From contig NW_027184064.1 in NCBI RefSeq assembly GCF_041296385.1, positions 1,736,001 through 1,800,000 on the forward strand: a stretch of DNA of 64,000 bases, given 5' to 3'. Below, in pieces: positions 50,717 to 61,190 of the stretch. The notes below the pieces were generated by a model, which saw only the letters and a list, made by a program, of their open reading frames with translations, was not told the origin of the DNA and ran no database searches. Every line of letters begins with the position of its first letter. Within the stretch, counting starts at the first letter, position 1. The DNA comes from Aphelocoma coerulescens (Eukaryota > Chordata > Aves > Passeriformes > Corvidae). The translations under genes were made by a program, and so were the position numbers.

Positions 50717-50901
50717 GGCCAGGGAAAGGAAAAAAAACTTCTTGCCTAAGCTAACAAAAAGCCAAGCTAGCTAAGCAAAGAAAGGAAGCAGTCTGCATGA
50801 CACCAAGGATGCCTGGGAGTGAGGCTTTGAAAAAGCCCACACAAGAGCCCCAGGGCTCCCTCCCCTGGCCGCACCTCAAAGCTACAGCAACCATTTGTGT
50901 G

Positions 50902-52171
50902 TGTCATGGTTTAAGCTGGCTAGGCACCAAACCCCACAAAATCTCTTATTTTTTATAAGGGGAAATTAAAGAATATTGAAGAAAACCGGAGGACTGCAAA
51001 GCAACACAGGCACACATGTGAGCAATTACAATATAAAGAAAGTTTATTGCTAACAGAATTAAAGGTAAAAAGAAGTAATAAGAAATTAAAGCTAAACTCC
51101 CCTGTCTTCCAGCACTCCACTCTTTTTACCCAACTCGCACAAAGGATAATAATACATGGGATTTGGTCAGTGTTACAGTTCTTAAAAGTTTTTCCAATAT
51201 TTAAGGAAAAAGCTTTTTCTGCTTAATGTGGTTTCCAGACTGTTACCTGCAACAGTCCCGCCCGTAAACAAATCTGCTGATTTGAAAAAACATCTCTCCC
51301 ATGAAAATCCCACAGTCTATTTATGCTGCAGTCATGGGCCCAATAGACACAGGGTTTTAGTCTTTTCAAAGATGAGTTATTCTGTCTTGAAAACAAAGGC
51401 TCTCCACAAAATCTCTAAAAGCTTTTCACTGCTCCTATATAACCTGGCATAGGCACTTCACACACCTTCATAAGCTGCACGTGAATTTCTCATCTCCCTA
51501 TGTACTTCAAAAATGGATTCCAAAGAGACATACAGTTTATGACATTACAGTTTTTTACCACAGCCTGCAGAAAGCATTTTTGAGCTTCATGCTGGGCATG
51601 CTCCCACCTCTTTTTCCCTGCCACCATCTTGACTATGTTCTTACATTCTCCATGACTTACTTTTTCTTTTTGACCTTGAAACCTCCATGTTAAGAAAATG
51701 ATCTTGCTTGGGATTTCTTTACACTGTGGAAAGCCTTGCTCCCTTGCATGCTGCTGGCTGCATGGTGTCCTCTTCGGCTCACTACAAGCTATGCCGGCCG
51801 CAGAAAGGTTCCGGCAGCTCCTGCCAGGTCCGTGCGGGGCCGCGCCAGCCATGGGGAGGAGGAGGGGAAGCCCTGCTGGTCTCCAGAAGCCACGCCGGGT
51901 GGTTTCAGCGGTGCGACAGTCCATGGCTGTTTGTCAGCTGCCTGCAGCTCTGGGACGGCTCCTCCACAGTGACCTGGGAGTCTATGCCGCTGCACCAGGG
52001 AAAGGGAGGGGGAAGAGGGGGGAAGGGCCCGGAGGCCTCCCCCCACCTCCCAGCAGGAGAGCCATAAACAAAAGGAACTTCTTGCGCTTGTGCTGTCTTT
52101 AAATATGCAAAATTGTGAGAAGCACTATTGGATCAGCAACTTGTCCATCAACTCAGTTTCAACCCACTACA
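50902..52171 (-). mobile_element. ERVL-type LTR, about 1270 bp
   Basis: It begins TGTCATGGTTTAAG and ends AACCCACTACA on the plus strand. Read in minus orientation it starts TGTAGTGGGTTG, like common avian ERVL LTRs. The flanks GTGTG and GTGGG agree at four of five positions. It marks the end of recognisable gag sequence. Its GC-rich part (51740-52060) yields overlapping frames on both strands that I regard as non-coding. Confidence 0.7.
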
Positions 52172-52786
52172 GTGGGCTTAAGACAGATGATCAGGGAATA
52201 GAGTATCATCATAAAATCACCCCAAACCAAATAATTATTAGCTGATATCTCTGATATTTTTTCCTTTATATTCCATTTTAAACTAGAAAATAATTGTTTG
52301 GGCAAGCAATATCACAGCATACGTATTAAGTAAATTTTGGGAAAAACATATAATCATCAAAGAATTATAGAATTATAGAACAGTTTGGGTTGGTAGCTGA
52401 TGCCTTGAGAAGCCACCTAAAAATTGAGACTAGACAAGAATAAGGGAATAAAGGTGGATCTCTAGTCACACAGAATGTATTTCAGCATCAATATTAATTC
52501 CTTACTTTTATTTATTTTAAAGACTGGTAATGAGCTAAATAGTATCAAAAAATGAGATCATTACACTAACAACCTTGTCCGCAGAATTCCACACTATGTT
52601 GCACAAGTTAGAACCAAAAAAGACTACATTTTTGAACTGTAATTTTTAGGAAGTCATGACAAACATTGCTATACTCAGGGAGATATTTTAGCCCCATGAT
52701 AGAATGATGACTCAATGAAAGATAAACACTGGAAGTTCAATTAACTGATTGTTTTACTTATTGCCCATTTAGACACAGTAGTGAAC
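52172..52786. other. AT-rich spacer with a CR1 tail
   Basis: A CR1 3' tail remnant lies at 52358-52396 ('agaattatagaattatagaa' then 'cagtttgggttgg'). Nothing else was recognised. Confidence 0.6.
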
Positions 52787-53218
52787 TGTTGGAGAATAGA
52801 ATTATTGGGATCAATAAAAGAACTGTGCAAGCTATTGAGCTGGAGGTTTTTAGGCTTGTGTGTGTGAGACACTTTCCGTGGGAAAGTCTCTGGGTAAAGC
52901 TAAACAGTTTCAGCCTGAGAAATTTCAGGGAGTACCGTACTTGCAGGTGTGATATCTAGGAGTATAAGGGAGGCAAGGGCAAAATTCTTTTGAACATAAC
53001 AAGACAGCGGAAAACTGCCAATGTAGTCCAATTGTGTAGAAATAGAAATATGTCCCGATAAGTGTTAAGCCACTTAGGAGCTAATAAACTGGTATACGAT
53101 ATAAGTGGCTTTAGACTGCTAATAAATCGGAGTGCATTTTTCAACCATATTGGTTTGGCGTCTGTTCGTCTCCTCCCGCCGGGGATCCGAGCTCCCCGTC
53201 CCGCCACGGCTTCCGACA
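52787..53218 (+). mobile_element. Solo LTR with 6-bp target duplication
   Basis: A 432-bp segment from TGTTGGAGAATAG to GGCTTCCGACA. Both flanks are GTGAAC (52781-52786 and 53219-53224). AATAAATCGG near 53120 gives the plus orientation. The 3' part is GC-rich. No internal ERV sequence is attached. Confidence 0.9.
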
Positions 53219-53224
53219 GTGAAC

Positions 53225-54233
53225 AAATAATTGTAGAGCTTATTAATATTCTTTCTTCTTTTGTCAGAAAAAATTGCTAAGTTTAGAAAGCAGTCTACCA
53301 AGAATATATTTTCTTTCTTTTTTTTTTAATGATTAAACTTTCAGCATGTTTTTCTTTGAGTATATATTCTCCTTACCACTTTTCAAATAACTACCATCTG
53401 TAGGTTAGAGTTAATAATATGTTTGGGAGGCTATTTATGTTTACTTCTCTTGACAATGCATCTGATTTACATTATGGTTGTTGGTTTGTATGAAAATTAT
53501 GCTTATTATGATAATATTTACTTATCTGGTATTTTCCTGTTTTCCATCTGAAGATCTCAAGTGGTTTACAAAGCTGATGAATATCATTATCCATATTTTA
53601 CCTAAGGATATATTTCTGTAAGTTAATTTAGCTCTAGAAAATTGTGTAACGGAAATTTTAGATTGCTTCTTAGAAGGATAACAGAGATGAAGAAGAGCAG
53701 AAGAATGAATTACAAATGTATTGTACCTCCAAACTGAAAAGGATTTTATTTAAATAAGACTTGGAAAGTCTCACAAGACTAATAGAGATCAGAGGAGTTG
53801 GAAGTTAAAAGGTTTCTAATTTACATGTTGTGACAGCAACTTAGAACACTTCATAAGGAAACAAACAAAACAGCTGAAAAAAGCTACATATATGGATATG
53901 GGTACGTTCACTGGACTTGTTACCCACCCAAAAAAGCCTTTAGGGAGGGTTTTGAAATTGATCTTCATGAATTTCGACCATAATAAATTTACTGAAAATA
54001 CGTATGAACATACCATGCAAATAAACGACAATGAGGAATTATCCATTGTCTCAGATTCTTCTCCTCTTCCAGAGAAGTTTGCTGAGTGGAATGTAAGCTG
54101 CTGGGAGTATTTCTCTTAGTTTGGAAAAGAGAGCAATGATTAAAAAGAATGGATCTTGTCATTTAACTCTCGTTAAATGCTAACAAGATTCTAATTGACA
54201 TAGACCACAGGTCTGTAAGAAAATACGAATAGT
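53225..54233. other. AT-rich intergenic DNA, no gene seen
   Basis: Only short frames without domains. No repeat was recognised. Confidence 0.55.
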
Positions 54234-54423
54234 CTGACAAAGCACTAAATTTTGCTGTTCATCACTCCTGCAGCCTCTCATGACCATATCTAATTTACTT
54301 GTAAGAACTGGAACAGGAAATTTTTTTCCCGCTACATGTCTTCTGAGGCTGCTGCAACCATAGAGGGAATTTCATATGAGGGAAACACAGCCTAGTGTAA
54401 GTCTTGGCAGACAGTTCCTCAGC
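54234..54423 (-). repeat. ERV fragment shared with 61576-61764
   Basis: 190 bp match the sequence at 61576-61764 in the same orientation with only a few differences. The 61-kb copy continues into a retroviral integrase end; this one continues into unrelated sequence. It is probably a gamma-type ERV fragment just downstream of pol. Confidence 0.7.
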
Positions 54424-56234
54424 TTTTGATGATTGTGACAGCCCAAGATGATCTTTATTGCCATCCAAGTGAACTTGGATGCCATACCAGTAGAATAACC
54501 CTGTAGTGCATGAGTCCAAAGGGAATCCAAATGGCCGTGATGGTTACTCGAGGTATATGAGAGCTGAATTAAGAGGTTTTGCTTCTGCATGTAGAATCTC
54601 TGCTCAGAATCAGGAAGGAGTAAGCCAAGAAATAGTCACAGTGTTCTCCTGAAAGAAATTTCTTCTTTTCTTCTTTGTTTTCTTCTTTTCTTCTGTACTC
54701 CGCAGAAATAGTTATTAACTATTATTTCACAGACTCTTGCAAAAATGCAGTGATTTACAACTGTAATACAGTGTTAAAATGTGCACGATTAGCATTAGCA
54801 TGATTAGCCTCCAAGTTGATAGCATATGCTATAACTTATTATACAAATTAATTAGTTGTTACTAATCTTCTGCAGTTACACTTTTGCCATTCTATATTGG
54901 CTTCCCAGTACTTTAGAAACTCAACTGTTTTACGTGACAGGTCGTGTATGTTTAGAAGCTAAATTGAACTTAATTTTTGGGCCTGCTTCCTGTGAGGAAT
55001 TAAATCATGGAATCACAGAATCATTTAGGTTGGAAAAAAACTTTAAAAACCTTGCTACTTGGGCAGTTGCAGAGATAAATCTTTTTAAAAATAATTTCAT
55101 GGAAATAATATATGTTCTCTTTCTGTTCTTGAAAGCTTGTGAGTGTTCAGGAAAGAAGAAAATTAATTCTGCACAAAGTTAAAAATGGACTCATCTACAG
55201 TGCAACTAAACTTCTTATCAATCTTCTGTGCTCTCTGTATTTCATGTTCAAGAGAAAAATTTATTCTGCTTCCAGGTATGCCAAATACCAGGCAAATTGT
55301 TTTTATTCCATTAAATTTCTCACCAGAATGAAAGTCATAATAAATTTATAATTTGAAAGACACTCTTTCCTTCCAGCAGAAATTTTATCCCTAGTTAGGT
55401 CTTTACAGTTTTTTCTTGGAGCTGGCATCTCAGTCCAGGTGTTTATTCACAAATTGCATTTGAATGAAAAACATAAAATCACACTTTGATAAAAGCTGTA
55501 AATTTTTGTGTTGAATAAATGGCAAATATCAGAGAAATACTTATGAAACAAATGAAGTAAAAACCAGCAAGTTATGTCTTCTGAAATTATGCTTAAGAGC
55601 TTTTTAAGATTGTAACAAGGACTTTAAGAACTAATCTCTAAAGCCACATAACACTTAGACGTGGAAAAATGTAGACAAGAAATTTACTAGTTCAAATTAG
55701 TCAAATATAAGATGGAATTTTATGGCACTATATGGTTTTTCTCAATGCCTCTTTTTTAGTTTCTGTTTAAATTTCAAAAGGTTTTATTTAAGAACAATTA
55801 ATTACAAACTGAGTTCTGAAAGCTCACAAATATATGTACTGATCTGACATAAAAAATCATGCTCTTGCAAACAGTTTAAATTCCGAGACAAGAGTTTCAT
55901 AGCAAAAAGATATTAGTGTGAAACTTTTTGTTTACTCCTTTTAGCTACAAATGAATTCATAACAAGTTGATTGCTGGCTTTTATTTCCAACGAAAGTGTT
56001 TAAGAGTCTTGCAAGCATAAAAAGCAAAATTCTGGAACAGAGAATGAAGTGTAAACACATAATCACAAGTGTACATGAAGCAAAAACTGTTGCAGAAAAT
56101 TATGTTCCGTCGCAATGGGAAAATGTTGGACCACCCAAAAGGCAAATATTTACTTTCCTATCTATAAAAAGCTAGAGAAGAGTGACAGTTCTTCAGTAAA
56201 GTTTTACAATTTTGTAATTTAAATTAACAGATAA

Positions 56235-56268
<34 letters not shown>

Positions 56269-56908
56269 TTATATTCTTCCCTGACATTTAGAAAGCATTA
56301 GCATGATAAAAAATATTCTTCCTGGGGGGGCTACTTAGAGAGCCTTACTTTGCCCTTCTGATTCATGCAACATAATACTATATTCCAGTACTTCAAATTA
56401 TTTTGTGGGGATTTTGTACAGCAAGTTCACTGCAGATTGTCTTCCGGTTGCAGTGATGTTTTGTTCTTGTTACCTATTAACAATATCAATTTAAGAAAAA
56501 GGAACAGTGAGAAACAGCAACTGACTAGGGCTGCAAGTTCTTTAGGAATGAAGATACCTTAAATCAAATTTCATTGGAGTCAGGACACAATAAAATGTGA
56601 ATTCATTTATCAAATTCAAAGTAGTCAACAGAGTCAGAAACTTAAGTTCTATGGTCAAAGAAATGGAAGAAATAATGTCACCTTATAGAAGATTAGATAT
56701 TGGAAGTCTCTACTTCGTATAACCCTGCTGCTATTTCCCTCCAGATTATCATATAGGTTTCAGAGATTTCTTTTACTTTCTCTACTCTTCCAAGATTGTA
56801 TTAGCTGAGTCTTCTTGCAGGATGGGGAGGACAGAATACACCTTATTCTTACATTCAGAACTCCCTCTGTTCTCCCCCTTTACTGGGGATAGTTGTTAGG
56901 ATCTTCAT
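54424..56908. other. AT-rich intergenic DNA with a CR1 tail and a microsatellite
   Basis: A CR1 3' tail lies at 55004-55060 ('atcatggaatcacagaatca' then 'tttaggttgg'). An (AT)n(GT)n microsatellite lies at 56234-56268. I see no gene. Confidence 0.55.
56234..56268. repeat. (AT)n(GT)n microsatellite
   Basis: A run of alternating AT followed by about twelve GT units, likely to be polymorphic in length. Confidence 0.95.
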
Positions 56909-57629
56909 TGTCACATTGACCGCTGCTATCTACTGCCCAGGCTGGCTCCAGCGGTGCGTGGCAGGAGTGGGGAGCAGCTGGAGGCACGGAGCTTTAAAGC
57001 TGCTCCTCTGAAGCCTCTGCTCCACCCTGCGGAGCACCGGCTCCAGACACTGTAGCAGCCAGCAACCCCCGACGAAGGGAGAGATAAAAAGTAGTGAGGA
57101 GGCTTGCCCCGGGGGGTAATCCAACTTTATTGAAGGGTCTCCACAGAGGACAAGCCCCGCCTGCAACACGCCCGTGCCTTACAAAGGGGGTGTGAACAAG
57201 GGGAGTAAACCCACCAGGGACCAATAAGCGGATTAGGAGGGAGGGATGCTGGAGGGATGGACTCACATCTGGTCCAATGGTCTTGGTGGGTGGATGGAGA
57301 GGGGTCACATGCCCCAATGGGGCGTCGAGGTTTAGGGGATTTCCAAGAGGGGAGGTATCCAAGGGGGCAGGATCTCGGGGGGCTGACGGGGGCCATATAA
57401 GGGAGGGCTCAGGTGGTGGACATCGAACCTTCGGGAACAACAGGAGGGGTTTGGGTGATTGATAGGGAAAGAGCCAGAACAAGGGGAGGAGAACAACCAT
57501 ACAGGGAGCACCGGGGGAGCGGCTTGGGTCTGGGGCAAACCAACTGGGAGTAGGAGTGGGGAAGGTAGGGATGAACCACTGGGGTGCAGAAAGCATATGA
57601 AAATACAATAAAAACCTTGCATCGCCACA
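56909..57629 (-). mobile_element. LTR, 721 bp (inverted partner of 35314-36032)
   Basis: It runs TGTCACATTGACC to ATCGCCACA on the plus strand and is the reverse complement of the 35-kb LTR over its whole length. ACTTTATTG near 57125 is the reversed polyadenylation region. The flanks CTTCAT and ATTAAA do not match, so no target duplication is visible. Confidence 0.8.
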
Positions 57630-59216
57630 ATTAAACTTCTGTACATATGTATGTTTTGTTTTGTAATACTAGAAGCCATCTCTTGCTTTCAACTGTTTTT
57701 TAAATAATTCCTTGTCTAATGCAATGCAATACTCTCTTCCTTTGCTGGGTGTCTAGCATTCTGAGGAAAGCACCTTTCACAGCTCTTGCATTGTGTCAGT
57801 TTATATGAAAAACATAAGACAAAATATCTAAACAGGTTTATTGTGTGTGTCCAATTATGGGCTTTTAGACATGAAAATAATTAATCACTTCGAGGTGAAA
57901 GTGACTTATCTCACTGAGGTTTCTTTCAGATTGCCCTCCACACTAATTAGTGTTTAGTAGACATTTTTCTCCAATTAAATTTCTAGTTCAAAAAGACCTT
58001 GGGAAGTTTGGAAGCTGTGCTGAACACAAACAATGGTTAATCAGAAACAGAGAGTAATTGGTTTGTAAAAATGGGCAAAAAGATCAGGGAGAGCACAGCA
58101 TGACTTTAATGGCAGGCCAGAACTTTATCTTGGTAAGTATATGAAAAAATTATGACTATAATCATAGTATGTGCCCACTATATTGCCATGACCCATAACA
58201 CCTGCATATGCAGGTTGTTGCTACCATAGTGGGTAAGAGATTTCCTTGATCGATTTAGGAACTGCCTCACAGGGAAAGAATATGACCTGTTTGGAGATGA
58301 GTCTCTCTACACCTTTCAATGAAGCTCAGTTTTCTCTGCCTTACTGTTTGTGTCTTTTACCTCTCAGTAAAATACCTCTGTATGATCTACATTTGTTTGA
58401 ATTTCCTAACTTCAGCTTGATCTGCCCACATTGAAGACTGTATCAGATCCTTGACAACTTTGCCTTCGAGAGAGAATTTTCTACCTCCTTTTTCAGGAAA
58501 TAAGCTGTTACATGACTGTCTTCTTCTATGTCCTGAATGTGAACTTATTCAGCCTTCCTCAAAGCCTTCAACTATTCTAGAAAATTACACAGGACCACAA
58601 CCTAGGCTTGCATGCTGGTACCCAGCTAAGTACACTGTTTAATACTAACACGTTGCCAGATTTTGGCTTGATGCCATTCAGTGTACTCGCAAAAGATAAA
58701 AAGGCGGGTGAGCCCTCTTTCTGACCACTTTTTGCATTCGTTTTACTCCTGAGTTTACAATGACGACAGGGGTAGCACTGCCCATGCTGGGCAGGGCTAT
58801 TCTTTTTGTGTCCTGTTGTAGTGGGATTACCCATCAGGTCAAGAGGTTTAAAATACATCAGCTTTTGCTATCTTCCTCAATAAAGAATTTGTAAGACTGA
58901 ACTGTGAAATAGAACCCTAATAAACATTTAGAAGGTAAAATCATCGCAGATTTCCTACTTTAAACATTCCTGTCTTTCAAAAAGTCTTTTCTGTGTCTCT
59001 CAAACCCTGTGTTGCTAGGGGCAATGGAAAGTAAAATCAAGATATTGAAACACTTAGAGTAGACTTGCTAAAATGTCTGTATTATAAAGAAAACTGCATT
59101 TTAAACATATTTCAATTTATCATATGCTGGCCTCTGAATTGCTGTAATTGTCTGAATTAGCTTACTATTCATAGAATAAAACACTGACAGAAATTATCTG
59201 TCCATGTACACGCACA
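57630..59216. other. AT-rich intergenic DNA, no gene seen
   Basis: No repeat or exon was recognised between the LTR and the captured-gene ERV. Confidence 0.55.
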
Positions 59217-59222
59217 CTCATA

Positions 59223-59497
59223 TGTTGGGGTCCCTCCCCTGCCATGGAGCCCTGAGGGAGGCACGGGGTTTCCCTGCCCCTGCTCAGCCTCGTTCCCCAT
59301 TGGTTGGTTTGTGTTCCCCGGCGCGGGCAGGGACGGTCGGGTCCCGTGGTTGAGGAGTTCCTGAGAGAGCCCCGGCCATGCGGCTGGAGAAATAAACATC
59401 TCTGAAACATCTATCAAGAATCTGTCCATAGATATATTTCTTTTCCACGGGACTCCTGGTTTGATATATGCAAGTTACAGTAATCCCCACTGTAACA
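59223..59497 (+). mobile_element. 5' LTR of the captured-gene ERV
   Basis: It starts TGTTGGGGTCCC and ends CCCACTGTAACA. A reversed CCAAT box (ATTGG) lies near 59299 and AATAAA at 59391-59396. It equals the 3' LTR except at 59292, 59448, 59472 and 59489, all positions where one copy has a CpG. Confidence 0.92.
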
Positions 59498-59499
59498 AC

Positions 59500-59517
59500 T
59501 GGTGGAAGAATGCGGGC
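59500..59517 (+). promoter_or_regulatory. Candidate primer-binding site
   Basis: TGGTGGAAGAATGCGGGC lies two bases after the 5' LTR, where reverse transcription is primed. TGGTGGA and GAATG...GGGC fit the 3' end of a vertebrate alanine tRNA type with one extra base. The tRNA assignment is an inference. Confidence 0.5.
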
Positions 59518-59605
59518 AAGACACCGATCCCTGAGGAAATTCGTGAGTAAAAAACAACTCTAGGCCTCTCTCTTCTCATCTTGGTTTGGATATTCTCTCT
59601 GGACT

Positions 59606-60511
59606 ATGGAAGAATCGTGGGAAATGGGGCTCTCTGAGCCACAGAAAAAAATGTATCTAGAAGTAAAAGGAATCCTTGAACAACAAAACAAAAAAGTAAT
59701 GCAACCGGGAGATGTAGAACACTTCTTTATGTGGCTTTTCAAAAGGTTCCCCTATATTTCTCGAGACTTACTTTTTGATATCGAACCTCCTGAATCTTGT
59801 CAGGGGTGTTTCTGGTACGAGATCTGGGATAAGGTATGGGATCAAAGCGAAGATTTCCGTTCATACCTTATAATCAGGGATGCTCTTGAAGAGCATTTGT
59901 ATGGTCCCATTACCCCTAAAGCAGAAGATCATACTTCTCCCGTGGCCGAGACCGCGCGGCCGCCATCCCGGGAGCGCATGACTGCAGCCGTGCCGGTGGA
60001 GGTGCCTGCGCTGGATGCGCCCGGCCCCCTCGGGAGCGCGCGCCTTATCGCGGACCCCATCCCTGTCTCGGGGTCCCCAGCCACCCGACCGCGAGTGAGG
60101 GAGCGACGCCGCAGGCGCCACGGGTGCTGTGGGCCACGAGCAGCCAGGAACCGGGGCTCGGCGTGGCAGGCCGCTCTGAGCGACTGGCTCGGAGAGCCCT
60201 GTGGAGGGGGAAGCGGCGGTTTCCACAGCGACACGAGAAGCCGCGCAGCGCAGCGCCGAGCCGGAACGGGGCCGCTCTCAAAGCAGCGTGGAGTTTGCGG
60301 AGCGGAACCACTCGCAGGGCACGGGGCCGGTGGCGATGGCAGCGCGGGGCCGCGCAGAGCCCAGACACGCGCTGGAGCGGGGCCGTGCAGAGAGCGCAGA
60401 GCGGCCGCAACGCGGGGGCCTGACCGAGACGTCGGAGTCAGCAAGACGGCGGCCACGCGGGACCGGCGGCCACGCGGGACCGGCACCCACGACAAACACG
60501 CAAGCATGTGA
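59606..60511 (+). CDS. Gag-matrix-like protein with GC-rich basic tail (ORF1)
   Basis: A 301-residue frame starts at the first ATG after the leader. Residues 1 to about 108 are helical and acidic with many aromatic residues ([20 protein letters not shown], then [20 protein letters not shown]), resembling the N-terminal matrix region of class II Gag. No capsid or zinc knuckle follows. From about residue 110 the DNA becomes extremely GC- and CpG-rich (59937-60500) and the protein turns Pro/Ala/Arg-rich and low in complexity, with an RERRRRRH run. The stop TGA (60509-60511) overlaps the start of the next ORF. The first part is probably a kept gag start that also serves RNA packaging. The origin of the second part is unknown: host 5' sequence from the captured gene is one option. 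Confidence 0.65.
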   Translation: MEESWEMGLSEPQKKMYLEVKGILEQQNKKVMQPGDVEHFFMWLFKRFPYISRDLLFDIEPPESCQGCFWYEIWDKVWDQSEDFRSYLIIRDALEEHLYGPITPKAEDHTSPVAETARPPSRERMTAAVPVEVPALDAPGPLGSARLIADPIPVSGSPATRPRVRERRRRRHGCCGPRAARNRGSAWQAALSDWLGEPCGGGSGGFHSDTRSRAAQRRAGTGPLSKQRGVCGAEPLAGHGAGGDGSAGPRRAQTRAGAGPCRERRAAATRGPDRDVGVSKTAATRDRRPRGTGTHDKHASM

Positions 60512-60975
60512 TGGGAGACGTTCTAGCAACGAAAGTCACAGGAACTGTGAAATGGTACAATGTAAAAAACAACTATGGATTTATAACACGAGATGATACA
60601 GGGGAAGATTTATTCATCCATAGAACTGCCATTAAAAGGAATAACCCTAAAAATTACCTGCAAAGTGTAGGAGATGGGGAAGTTGTTCAATTTGATATAG
60701 TGCAAGGAAAGAAGGGTTTACAAGCAGCGAATGTTACTGGGCCTGGGGGTATTCCCGTCAAAGGCAGCCATTATGCACAAAATTATAAACAATATCCACT
60801 CCAGCAATTTCCCTACCCACAGCCTCATTTCCCCTTTTACCCTATACCCAATATGAACCCTTTCCTAAGTTTACCCTATCCCCAGTTTATTCCTAATCCA
60901 TTTTTCACCCCATGGCTTCCCTATACAATTCCATTTCCTTACAATTCCTCTCCGATGCCAATGGGGGGATGAAAA
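60511..60975 (+). CDS. Y-box-family cold-shock-domain protein captured by an ERV (ORF2)
   Basis: From the ATG at 60511 the frame codes for 153 residues. Residues 6-86 are a complete cold-shock domain of the vertebrate Y-box (YBX) type: ATKV and [17 protein letters not shown] (RNP1, about 20-27), [15 protein letters not shown] (RNP2, about 33-40), [13 protein letters not shown] and [18 protein letters not shown]. The stacking and binding residues W15, F24, F35 and H37 keep the spacing of the YBX nucleic-acid site. Y-box proteins bind mRNA and single-stranded DNA and package or silence mRNAs. Residues 87-153 form a Pro/Phe/Tyr/Asn-rich tail ending PMPMGG, unlike the long Arg-rich clusters of YBX proteins. 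There are no introns, which fits capture from a spliced mRNA. It has no stops or shifts. The frame is also open one codon upstream with GTG. It may be reached by termination-reinitiation from ORF1 or by splicing. Confidence 0.9.
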
Positions 60976-61190
60976 GGGGGAGGGAAGAAATTAAACACTC
61001 TCCTGCCTCAGTTTCCCCACAAAGCATGCTCAGAGAGTTCTGTCTCCCTTCTATCAGCCCTAATATGTTCCAGAGAATCTGTTTGGACATTTAAAGACTC
61101 AGGAGGGTGGCTTGTTTTGTTTTGAAACTGTCCCTGTTATGTTTATCCAGTTGTCTTCATTCTCCTTTTATTAAAATAAAACGGGTGAGA
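60976..61190 (+). other. 3' untranslated region and polypurine region of the captured-gene ERV
   Basis: It begins with the purine run GGGGGAGGG right after the ORF2 stop. It matches the fragment at 36512-36733. The LTR is preceded by AAAATAAAACGGGTGAGA, a weak polypurine tract. Confidence 0.75.

Larger units (their letters stand above)
39834..50901 (-). mobile_element. Class II endogenous retrovirus, degenerate, 5' end missing
   Basis: On the minus strand the order is gag (to 49300), dUTPase and protease, reverse transcriptase, RNase H, integrase, env surface part, env transmembrane part and 3' LTR. This is a complete retroviral order except that no 5' LTR or primer-binding site is seen; an ERVL-type LTR abuts the gag side at 50902. 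A solo LTR (49468-49876) and an R2 element (40873-45083) are inserted into it. Frames are broken in every gene and three catalytic residues are changed. It cannot be functional. Confidence 0.85.

Noticed and set aside
51698..52102. 134-residue frame near 51.7 kb
   Set aside because: It is within an ERVL-type LTR, and several frames of equal length overlap it on both strands.
56994..57608. 204-residue Pro-rich minus frame
   Set aside because: It lies wholly within an LTR, and the matching frame at 35275-35694 in the other copy is interrupted. This is composition, not a gene.
59929..60507. 192-residue and other long minus-strand frames opposite the GC-rich block
   Set aside because: They mirror the extreme GC content, where stop codons are rare, and have no domain or start context. 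The plus-strand ORFs fit the LTR orientation.
60201..60596. 131-residue alternative plus frame across ORF1 and ORF2
   Set aside because: It overlaps two better-supported frames, is low in complexity and runs out of frame into the conserved cold-shock domain.
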